53,148 nt of DNA from positions 1 to 53,148 of the forward strand of contig CAKSQO010000013.1 of the NCBI GenBank assembly GCA_934486615.1, given 5' to 3'. The position numbers and the translations under genes were made by a program. Below, in pieces: positions 7,876 to 16,416 of the stretch. Under the pieces are notes generated by a model, which did no database searches, was not told the origin of the DNA, and saw only the letters and a program-made list of their open reading frames with translations. Source of the DNA: an uncultured Eubacteriales bacterium. GTDB lineage: Bacteria; Bacillota; Clostridia; Oscillospirales; Acutalibacteraceae. Each line of letters begins with the position of its first letter. Within the stretch, counting starts at the first letter, position 1.

Positions 7876-9348
7876 ATGGTAAACAACATTTACGAACAGA
7901 AATTTGCCAAAGAAGGTCTGACCTTCGACGACGTGCTGCTTATTCCCGCGGAGTCGGACGTGCTTCCCGCCGACATATGCGTGAAGACGAAGCTGTCGAA
8001 ATATATTGAGCTGAGCACTCCGATCATGACCGCCGCCATGGACACCGTCACCGAGTCGAAAATGGCAATAGCCATTTCCCGCGAGGGCGGCATCGGCGTT
8101 ATTCATAAGAACCTTTCCATCGAGCGTCAGGCCGAAGAAGTCGACAAGGTCAAGCGCTCCGAAAACGGCGTTATCCTCAATCCGTTTTTCCTTTCTCCGG
8201 ATAACTACGTCTACGAAGCAAACGAGCTTATGGGCAAGTTCAAGATCTCGGGCGTGCCGATCTGCCGCGACGGCAAGCTCGTAGGCATCATCACCAACCG
8301 CGACCTGCGCTTTTTGTCCGATTTCAACGTCAAAATCGACGACGTTATGACCAAGGACAACCTCGTCACCGCCCCTGTCGGAACGACGCTTGAGCAGGCG
8401 CAGTCCATTCTCAGCAAGCACAAGATCGAGAAGCTGCCGCTCATCAACGACGTAGGTGAGCTTCAGGGTCTTATCACTATCAAGGACATCGAGAAAGCCG
8501 TCCTCTACCCGAACCGTTCGCGCGACGCAAAGGGTCGCCTCCTCTGCGCAGCCGCTATCGGCGCGACCCAGGACGTGCTCGATCGCGCTTCCGCCCTCGC
8601 CGAGGCACAGGTCGACGCGTTCGTTCTCGACTCCGCTCACGGTCACAGCCGCAACATTCTCAAGGCGGTCGAAAAGGTCAAGACCGCGTTCCCGAACATC
8701 ACCCTCATCGCGGGCAACATCGCCACAGCCGCAGCTGCCGAAGCGCTCATCAGCGCGGGTGCCGACACTGTCAAGGTCGGCATCGGCCCCGGCTCGATAT
8801 GCACCACCCGCATAATCGCGGGCATCGGCGTGCCGCAGATAAGCGCCATTTACGACGTCGCCTGCGTGGCCGACAAGTACGGCGTGCCTGTCATCGCCGA
8901 CGGCGGCATCAAGTATTCGGGCGATATGGTCAAGGCTCTCGCCGCGGGCGCCAACGTCGTGATGGTCGGCTCGCTCGTCGCGGGCTGCGAGGAGTCGCCC
9001 GGTGAGACCGAGATCTATCAGGGCCGCTCCTTCAAGGTCTACCGCGGAATGGGCTCGATCGCTTCGATGAACCGCGGCAGCAAGGACCGCTACTTCCAGG
9101 AGGATAACAAGAAGCTCGTGCCCGAGGGCGTCGAGGGTCGCGTGCCGTACAAGGGAGCGCTCAGCGAGACTATCTACCAGATGCTCGGCGGAATCCGCTC
9201 CGGTATGGGCTACTGCGGCTGCCACAATATCCCGGAGCTGCAGGCCAAGGCGCAGTTCGTGCGCATCACGGGCGCAGGCCTCAAGGAGAGCCACCCGCAC
9301 GACATCTACATCACCAAGGAAGCGCCCAACTACTCCACCGGAATTTAA
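7876..9348 (+). CDS. guaB: Inosine-5'-monophosphate dehydrogenase
   Basis: Oxidises IMP to XMP with NAD+, the committed step to GMP. The 490-residue product has the TIM-barrel core split by a CBS-domain pair at about residues 95-210. Seen: start of the barrel (GLTFDDVLLIPAES), the catalytic loop GPGSICTTR with its Cys, the phosphate-binding DGGIKYSGD and GSLVAGCEESPGE, and the flap region FKVYRGMGS. AAGGAG lies 8 bases before the ATG. xpt follows after 72 bases with no terminator, pairing GMP synthesis with xanthine salvage to XMP. Confidence 0.97.
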   Translation: MVNNIYEQKFAKEGLTFDDVLLIPAESDVLPADICVKTKLSKYIELSTPIMTAAMDTVTESKMAIAISREGGIGVIHKNLSIERQAEEVDKVKRSENGVILNPFFLSPDNYVYEANELMGKFKISGVPICRDGKLVGIITNRDLRFLSDFNVKIDDVMTKDNLVTAPVGTTLEQAQSILSKHKIEKLPLINDVGELQGLITIKDIEKAVLYPNRSRDAKGRLLCAAAIGATQDVLDRASALAEAQVDAFVLDSAHGHSRNILKAVEKVKTAFPNITLIAGNIATAAAAEALISAGADTVKVGIGPGSICTTRIIAGIGVPQISAIYDVACVADKYGVPVIADGGIKYSGDMVKALAAGANVVMVGSLVAGCEESPGETEIYQGRSFKVYRGMGSIASMNRGSKDRYFQEDNKKLVPEGVEGRVPYKGALSETIYQMLGGIRSGMGYCGCHNIPELQAKAQFVRITGAGLKESHPHDIYITKEAPNYSTGI

Positions 9349-9420
9349 CACGGCGCAGCGACCGATATTTTAACAAAAGAGAAATAACGACTTGATTTTT
9401 CGCGCGAAAGGACAAAACAA

Positions 9421-9996
9421 ATGGAGCTTTTGAAGAAAAAGATACTCGAAGAGGGCAAGGTTTTTGAGGGCAACGTGCTCAAGGTCGACAGCTTCGTCAA
9501 CCACCAGATCGACGTGCGCTTTATGTGCGAGGTCGGCAAGGAGTTCAAGCGCCGCTTCGCCGACAAGGAGGTCACGAAAATTCTGACCATCGAGGCATCG
9601 GGCATCGGTATTGCCTGCCTGACCGCGCAGTATTTCGACGTTCCGGTTGTTTTCGCGAAAAAGAGCAAGTCCATCAACATCGCAGGCGATTGCTACACCG
9701 CCGAGGTCGAGTCGTTCACGCATAAAAACGTCAACACCGTCATCGTTTCCAAGGACTTCCTCAAGCCCGGCGACAAGGTGCTGATAATCGACGACTTCCT
9801 CGCACGCGGAAGCGCGCTCAGCGGCCTTATCAAGCTCATTCGCGACGCGGGAGCAGAGGTCGTCGGCGCGGGAATCGTTATCGAGAAAGCGTTCCAGGAC
9901 GGCCACGACCTCATCGAGAGCATGGGCGTCCACGTCGAGTCGCTCGCGCGCATCAAGTCGATGAGCGTCGAGAACGGAATCGAGTTCATCGACTGA
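9421..9996 (+). CDS. xpt: Xanthine phosphoribosyltransferase
   Basis: Transfers ribose-5-phosphate from PRPP to xanthine, giving XMP. The 191-residue product matches the family length (B. subtilis Xpt is 194). It contains the PRPP-binding loop VLIIDDFLARGSALSG and the upstream region VVFAKKSKS typical of Xpt. AAAGGA precedes the ATG. Probably the second gene of a guaB-xpt operon ending at the strong terminator just downstream. Confidence 0.93.
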   Translation: MELLKKKILEEGKVFEGNVLKVDSFVNHQIDVRFMCEVGKEFKRRFADKEVTKILTIEASGIGIACLTAQYFDVPVVFAKKSKSINIAGDCYTAEVESFTHKNVNTVIVSKDFLKPGDKVLIIDDFLARGSALSGLIKLIRDAGAEVVGAGIVIEKAFQDGHDLIESMGVHVESLARIKSMSVENGIEFID

Positions 9997-10018
9997 TTTA
10001 AAGCTGAATTAAGCGGTT

Positions 10019-10054
10019 AAAACCTCCGAAGCGTTCGTCGCTTCGGAGGTTTTT
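10019..10054 (+). terminator. Terminator after xpt
   Basis: Perfect hairpin AACCTCCGAAGCG / CGCTTCGGAGGTT with a 5-base TTCGT loop and a following T-run, 24 bases after the xpt stop. Confidence 0.95.
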
Positions 10055-10197
10055 GTTCGCGCAGCGCGGGATACGGGAAAAGCTGAGGAAGCCGGGTTGA
10101 ATCGGCGCGCGGGATATTAAACGGCGGGGCGGCGGAGCGGGTACGCAGATATAGGGCAAGCGGGAATAAATAGGCGCGCGTATAAAATGTGCGCGCG

Positions 10198-10294
10198 GGA
10201 AAATCAGCGGCAAGCGGAGCGGAATAGACGCACGGATAAAATGTGCACGCAGGAAAATCAGCGGCGAGCGGAGCGGAATAGACGCACGGATAAA
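10198..10294. repeat. 43-bp direct repeat, two copies
   Basis: Copies at 10198-10240 and 10252-10294 (start GGAAAATCAGCGGC, end GACGCACGGATAAA) with one mismatch and an 11-bp spacer. A degenerate third version seems to precede them around 10130-10195. No gene is supported between 10055 and 10944. Confidence 0.9.
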
Positions 10295-10329
10295 TAGTAA
10301 AAATGGGTGTGCGACATTCTGTGCGCGCG

Positions 10330-10645
10330 GCGGAGGACGGTCGCTTAGGTCGGGCGGCGGACGGTCGCTTGGTCGGGCGGAGCTCAGCCGCTCGGTCGGC
10401 GGAGGACGGCCGCTTGGTCGGCGGAGGACGGCTGCTTGGTCGGGCGGAGGACGGTCGCTTGGTCGGACGGAGGACGGCCGCTTGGTCGGGCGGAGGACGG
10501 CTGCTTGGTCGGGCGGAGGACGGGCGCTTGGTCGGCGGAGGACGGCCGCTTGGTCGTGCGGAGGTCAGCCGCTTGGTCGTGCGGAGGTCAGCCGCTTGGT
10601 CGGCGGAGGTCAGCCGCTTGGTCGGCGGAGGTCAGCGCTTCGGTG
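10330..10645. repeat. Degenerate 22-23-bp tandem array, about 14 units
   Basis: About fourteen head-to-tail units with the consensus GCGGAGGACGGCCGCTTGGTC plus one or two bases. The first ten use GGAGGACGG; the last four switch to GGAGGTCAGCCGC. Units mix 22 and 23 bp, so no reading frame is maintained, which argues against coding. The last variants resemble the 25-bp repeat at 1-125. The bases from here to 10890 hold nothing recognisable. Confidence 0.92.
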
Positions 10646-10898
10646 CTCCCGTGTATGGCTGCGGCGCGCAGCACACGGTGCGCAGGTAATAAAGCAAGCG
10701 TTGCCGCAGCACGCGACGCGGATATTGCTGCGGCGTGCGGCACGGCGCACAACCAATAAATACCGCCCCCTGCGCAATGGCAATCAAAACAATTCAAGTC
10801 AAAGCAGCGCCGCCCGCACGCCTTACACCGCCCATAGTGCGCGCGTTTGCACTCCTCACTCGGCGCTCCGGACGCGAAAAACAGGGGATTATGTCAAA

Positions 10899-10915
10899 GG
10901 TCAGCGAAGGTCAAA
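10899..10915 (+). promoter_or_regulatory. Candidate CtsR operator upstream of hrcA
   Basis: GGTCAGCGAAGGTCAAA matches the CtsR heptad direct repeat (GGTCAAA-NAN-GGTCAAA) at all but two fixed positions. A further GTCAAA lies just upstream at 10893-10898. It sits about 30 bases before the -35 of the hrcA promoter, further upstream than a usual repressor site. CtsR itself is not in the window. Confidence 0.5.
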
Positions 10916-10944
10916 AAATATTTTGAAATTTTCGTGATAAGCTA

Positions 10945-10978
10945 TTGACAACGCTTAAAATAAGTGCTAAAGTATAAT
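10945..10978 (+). promoter_or_regulatory. Promoter of the hrcA-grpE-dnaK-dnaJ operon
   Basis: Consensus -35 TTGACA (10945-10950), 17-bp spacer, TAAAGT (10968-10973), which overlaps a perfect TATAAT (10973-10978) that is 22 bases from the -35. CIRCE follows 2 bases later. A stray half-CIRCE (AGTGCTAA) lies in the spacer at 10963-10970. Confidence 0.8.
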
Positions 10979-10980
10979 TG

Positions 10981-11007
10981 TTAGCACTCGGGGTGCTTGA
11001 GTGCTAA
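10981..11007 (+). promoter_or_regulatory. CIRCE operator (HrcA-binding site)
   Basis: Perfect CIRCE: TTAGCACTC (10981-10989), nine bases, GAGTGCTAA (10999-11007). Bound by HrcA at normal temperature, giving autorepression of the operon. It lies at the predicted transcription start. Confidence 0.98.
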
Positions 11008-11051
11008 TTCAAAAAAACAAAACCTAACCGTTACAAAGGAGGCAGTTCGCA

Positions 11052-12071
11052 TTGGAATTAAGCACGCGTAAAGAGAACATACTGGCGTCGATAGTTCGCT
11101 CGTATATCCGCACCGGCGACCCGGTCGGCTCAAAGGCGCTGTGCGAGGAGCTTGGCTCCGTTTCAAGCGCGACGATTCGCAACGAAATGAGCGAGCTGAG
11201 CGAAATGGGCTTTCTCGATCAGCCGCACACCTCCGCAGGCCGCATCCCGACCGAGCAGGCGTTCCGCTTCTACATCGACAGGCTGATGAAGCGCCGCGAC
11301 CTGACCGAGCAGGAAAAGCTCGCGATCGAGTCGCTTATTCCCGTCGGCGACGGCGACCTTGAGCACGCACTTCACCGCGCAAGCGCAGCTCTTTCCCGCG
11401 CGACGCGCTGCGTCAGCATCGTCACGAGCGAGGCTGACCGCGGCACGCTCATTCACAAGGTCGAGCTTATACCGCTGAGCCGCCATTCGGCGCTTATCGT
11501 GCTCGTCACCTCGACGGGCGTGGTAAAAAACCGCCTTTTCCGCTTCCCCGAGCAGCTCAACAGCGAGCTGATAAGCCGCTTTTTCCGGCTGGTGCAGGAC
11601 GAACTCGTCGGCACCGACATCGCTGCGTGGCACCCCGCCGCAATTCAGACCGTCGCCGCAAAAGGCGGCGTTGAGCTGAGCGAGCTTTTAAGCGCGGTCG
11701 GCGAGCTGATAAGCGAGTGCGCCGAGTCTCGCCTCGAGCTGAGCGGTCAGTCGAATCTGCTTAGCTTCGACGGCTTCTCCGCACACCGCGCACGGCAGTT
11801 CTTCGACCTGTTCGCACAGCGCGACGAGGTCATCTCGATGCTCGATATGTGGAACCGCGACGCGGGCGTCATCTTCGGCGCCGACACCTCATACAGTGCG
11901 CTCGAGCAGTCGAGTCTGGTCGTTTCGCGCTACCGAATAGGCAACGCGCAGACGGGCTACGTCGGGCTGATCGGTCCGCTGAGAATGGACTACGAGCTGC
12001 TGCTGCCGAGCATAAAATACTTTGCAGACAAGCTGAACGACAGCTTTCCGAAAGATACAGTGAAAGGATAA
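11052..12071 (+). CDS. hrcA: Heat-inducible transcription repressor HrcA
   Basis: Represses class I heat-shock genes through CIRCE. The 339-residue product has the winged-helix N-terminus (RKENILASIVRSYIRTGDPVGSK), the recognition-helix region (SSATIRNEMSELSEMGFLDQPHTSAGRIPT), and a GAF-like C-terminal domain. The start is TTG at 11052 with AAAGGAGG nine bases upstream; no ATG or GTG gives the family N-terminus. HrcA folding depends on GroE in Bacillus, linking chaperone load to expression. First gene of the operon; grpE begins 6 bases after its stop. Confidence 0.95.
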   Translation: MELSTRKENILASIVRSYIRTGDPVGSKALCEELGSVSSATIRNEMSELSEMGFLDQPHTSAGRIPTEQAFRFYIDRLMKRRDLTEQEKLAIESLIPVGDGDLEHALHRASAALSRATRCVSIVTSEADRGTLIHKVELIPLSRHSALIVLVTSTGVVKNRLFRFPEQLNSELISRFFRLVQDELVGTDIAAWHPAAIQTVAAKGGVELSELLSAVGELISECAESRLELSGQSNLLSFDGFSAHRARQFFDLFAQRDEVISMLDMWNRDAGVIFGADTSYSALEQSSLVVSRYRIGNAQTGYVGLIGPLRMDYELLLPSIKYFADKLNDSFPKDTVKG

Positions 12072-12077
12072 GATCAA

Positions 12078-12656
12078 ATGAGCCAGAACGAAACCAAGGG
12101 TGCCGAAAATCAGGCGCCCGAGCAGGCGGAGGTCAAAGCGGAAGCGACCGAAAAGGCCGCCAAGGCCGACTCCGAGCGCAAGCAGAAAAAGGCCGATAAA
12201 AAGAAGTCGGCCGAGCTTGAAGCCATCGAAAAGCTCGAAAAGGAGCTTGCCGAGACCAAGGATATGCTGCTTCGCACCGCCGCCGAGTACGACAATTTCA
12301 AGCGCCGCACCGAAAAGGAAAAGGCCGATTTGACCGAATACGTCAAGGCGGGCACGGTAAAGCAGCTGCTGACCGTGGCCGACAACATCAAGCGCGCTGA
12401 GGCGTGCGAGAAGGATTCCTCCGACTACGTCAAGGGGCTTGAGATGATAACCAAGCAGCTTTCCGCAGCGCTCGACAAAATCGGGCTTGAGGAAATCGAG
12501 GCAGAAAACAAGCCGTTCGACCCGTCCGTTCACGAGGCTGTCATGCACGTCGAGGACGACTCGGTCGGCGAGAACACCGTCGTTCAGGTGCTGCAGACGG
12601 GCTACAGGCTCGGCTCAACAGTCATTCGCCCCGCGATGGTCAAAGTAGCAAATTAG
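12078..12656 (+). CDS. grpE: Nucleotide exchange factor GrpE
   Basis: Releases ADP from DnaK. The 192-residue product has a long charged, low-complexity N-terminus rich in Ala, Lys and Glu (about residues 1-60), a coiled-coil helix (ETKDMLLRTAAEYDNFKRRTE, split across about 65-85) and the beta-wing end with DPSVHEAV and GYRLGSTVIRPAMVKV. An AAGGAT overlapping the hrcA stop can serve as ribosome binding site, so coupling is likely. An 80-base gap follows before dnaK. Confidence 0.95.
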   Translation: MSQNETKGAENQAPEQAEVKAEATEKAAKADSERKQKKADKKKSAELEAIEKLEKELAETKDMLLRTAAEYDNFKRRTEKEKADLTEYVKAGTVKQLLTVADNIKRAEACEKDSSDYVKGLEMITKQLSAALDKIGLEEIEAENKPFDPSVHEAVMHVEDDSVGENTVVQVLQTGYRLGSTVIRPAMVKVAN

Positions 12657-12736
12657 GCCGCAAAACCGCCGATAATCGGCGCAGGCTTAATATATAAAAA
12701 TCAATTAACATTTTTATTTTTCTGGAGGCATTTATC

Positions 12737-14587
<1,851 letters not shown>

Positions 14588-14610
14588 TAAGCGTTTAACG
14601 CTTGAAAGTA

Positions 14611-14676
14611 TCCGCAGGGCGCTCTGCTCTGCGGACGCTTTTGATAAAGCGCTCATAAGCTGATCAGGAGCGCTTT
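14611..14676 (+). terminator. Tandem hairpins between dnaK and dnaJ
   Basis: Hairpin one: TCCGCAG (14611-14617) with CTGCGGA (14629-14635), followed by CGCTTTT. Hairpin two: AAAGCGCTC (14646-14654) with GAGCGCTTT (14668-14676), without a good T-run. They could partly terminate or stabilise the upstream mRNA, giving less DnaJ than DnaK. Function is inferred. Confidence 0.55.
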
Positions 14677-14711
14677 CAGCATTCAAGACCCACGAGGAAG
14701 GTGCAACCGAT

Positions 14712-15875
14712 TTGGCTGACAAAAGAGATTACTATGAGGTTCTCGGCATCGACAAAAACGCGACCGAGGATCAGATAAAGAAGGCGTACCGACAGGCTGC
14801 CAAAAAGTACCACCCCGACCTGAACCCCGGCGACAAGGACGCCGAGGCTAAGTTCAAGGAGGTCAACGAGGCCTACGAGGTGCTCTCCGACGCGGATAAA
14901 AAGGCGCGCTATGACCAGTTCGGCCACGCGGGCGTCGACCCGAACTTCGGTGCGGGCGGCGGCAGCTACGGCTACACCAACGGCGGCGGCTTCGGAGGCT
15001 TCGACGTCGACCTCGGCGACATTTTCGGCAACATTTTCGGCGGCGGCTTCGGTGGCGGGCAGCGCTCCAATCCGAACGCGCCGCGCCGCGGCCGCGACAA
15101 CGCCGCCAACCTGAATCTTACGTTTGAAGAAGCCGCCAAGGGCTGCAAGAAAACGCTTAAAATTCAGATCATCGAGACCTGCGCCGACTGCGGCGGCTCG
15201 GGCGCGAAAAAAGGCACTTCGCCCAAGACGTGCCCCGTCTGCGGAGGGCGCGGAGTCGTCACTCAGGTGCAGCGCACGCCGTTCGGCCAGATGCAGACGC
15301 AGCGCGCCTGCGACCGCTGCGGCGGAAAGGGCAGGATAATCGAAACTCCGTGCCCGACCTGCTCGGGAATGGGCAGAGTTCGCCGCACGAAGGACATCGA
15401 GGTCAACGTCCCCGCAGGAATCGACGACGGACAGGTACTTAAAGTGCGCGGACTCGGCGACGCGGGCGTCAACGGAGGCCCTGCGGGCGATCTGCAGGTC
15501 ACCGTATCTGTCAGGCCGCACCCGATTTTCGAACGCGAGGGCTACGACGTCTACTGCGAGGTGCCTGTCACCTTCGTGCAGGCGGCGCTCGGCGCGGAAA
15601 TTATCGTGCCGACCCTCGACGGCAAGGTCAGCCTGAAGATTCGCGACGGCACACAGCCCGGCAACGAGTACAAGCTGCGCGGCCGCGGTATTCAGCGGCT
15701 CAATCAGGCAAGTCGCGGCGACCAGTACGTCAAGATAAAGGTCGAGGTGCCGCGCGACCTGACAGGCGAGCAGAAGAAGCTTCTCAAGCAGCTCGACGAG
15801 AGCCTCGGCGACTCCAATTACAAAGAGCGCCGCGGATTTTTCAAAAAAGTAAAAGACCTCTTCTCCGACGAATAG
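14712..15875 (+). CDS. dnaJ: Chaperone protein DnaJ (Hsp40)
   Basis: Type I J-protein of 387 residues. Domains in order: J domain (DYYEVLGIDKNA, HPD tripeptide in KYHPDLNPGD) at 5-70; a Gly/Phe-rich linker at about 75-120; four zinc-finger CxxCxGxG repeats (CADCGGSG, CPVCGGRG, CDRCGGKG, CPTCSGMG) at about 155-220; two beta-barrel substrate domains. It stimulates DnaK ATPase. The start is TTG at 14712, giving MADKRDYYEV, with GAGGAAGG upstream; no ATG fits. Operon end: the large hairpin at 15919 follows. Confidence 0.97.
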   Translation: MADKRDYYEVLGIDKNATEDQIKKAYRQAAKKYHPDLNPGDKDAEAKFKEVNEAYEVLSDADKKARYDQFGHAGVDPNFGAGGGSYGYTNGGGFGGFDVDLGDIFGNIFGGGFGGGQRSNPNAPRRGRDNAANLNLTFEEAAKGCKKTLKIQIIETCADCGGSGAKKGTSPKTCPVCGGRGVVTQVQRTPFGQMQTQRACDRCGGKGRIIETPCPTCSGMGRVRRTKDIEVNVPAGIDDGQVLKVRGLGDAGVNGGPAGDLQVTVSVRPHPIFEREGYDVYCEVPVTFVQAALGAEIIVPTLDGKVSLKIRDGTQPGNEYKLRGRGIQRLNQASRGDQYVKIKVEVPRDLTGEQKKLLKQLDESLGDSNYKERRGFFKKVKDLFSDE

Positions 15876-15918
15876 GCATAATCCGCGCTGAAAGCACATA
15901 CATTAGATAATCCTACAC

Positions 15919-15981
15919 CCCGCGGGAGTAGTTGCTTAAGCGAGTTTTAGATTCGCTAAGCGCTGCTCCCGCGGGTTTTTT
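15919..15981 (+). terminator. Nested-hairpin terminator after dnaJ (element A)
   Basis: Outer stem CCCGCGGGAG (15919-15928) with CTCCCGCGGG (15966-15975) and six T. Inside it a second hairpin pairs GCTTAAGCGA with TCGCTAAGC. The same architecture recurs at 16284-16353, 26346-26415 and 26867-26935. Confidence 0.9.
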
Positions 15982-16038
15982 AGGTAAGAAGTAAGAGGTA
16001 ATAGTGAAGAAGTGTGGTGTGCCTAAAGGCACGGATTG
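15982..16038. repeat. GTAAGA-rich intergenic element, copy 1
   Basis: Begins AGGTAAGAAGTAAGAGG directly after the terminator T-run and ends in a small hairpin GTGCC-TAAA-GGCAC followed by GGATTG. Related copies lie at 31959-32013 and 36212-36274, with a shorter one at 26441-26464. The rest of this convergent gap to 16283 holds a CTCCCCTT / AAGGGGAG hairpin at 16068-16088 and no gene. Confidence 0.85.
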
Positions 16039-16283
16039 TATTATGATAATCGCCGCACCCCCAAAGCCTCCCCTTGCTTCAAGGGGAGCCATCAGATGGT
16101 ACGGTGCGAATACTTTCAATCTCGTGCCATAAGCGCACCTCAACAATTAACTTGTCCGATAGTCACCCGTGCACCGATTGCGCGGGGTAGTGGCTCAAAC
16201 AACTCACTGCACCGCTTCGCGTACAATCCGCCTGTGGCGGTACCGAAATTATTCAGTATTCATTATTACTTATTCATTAAAAA

Positions 16284-16353
16284 AATCTCCCCCGCGGGAG
16301 TAACCGCTTTAGCAAGTCTTATACTCGCTTGGCAGTTACTACCGCGGGGGATT
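16284..16353 (-). terminator. Nested-hairpin terminator after gyrA (element B)
   Basis: Read on the minus strand: AATCCCCCGCGG at the 5' side pairs with CCGCGGGGGAGATT at the 3' side, then a run of T. Inside, GCGAGT and ACTTGC form a smaller hairpin. It lies 63 bases beyond the gyrA stop and mirrors element A across the convergent gap. Confidence 0.85.
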
Positions 16354-16416
16354 AGTTTATCTGATATGCGCGCTCGAAGCGCGGACAAACAGCCCTCGGC
16401 TGCGCAGACAATCAGG

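Noticed and set aside
10330..10645. CRISPR array
   Set aside because: Repeat units are contiguous without unique spacers and are degenerate. No cas genes are nearby.
10303..10937. Long plus-strand open frames of Arg/Gly/Leu-rich sequence over the tandem array
   Set aside because: They are translations of a GC-rich repeat with mixed 22- and 23-bp units, so the frame changes from unit to unit. No ribosome binding site and no similarity to known proteins.
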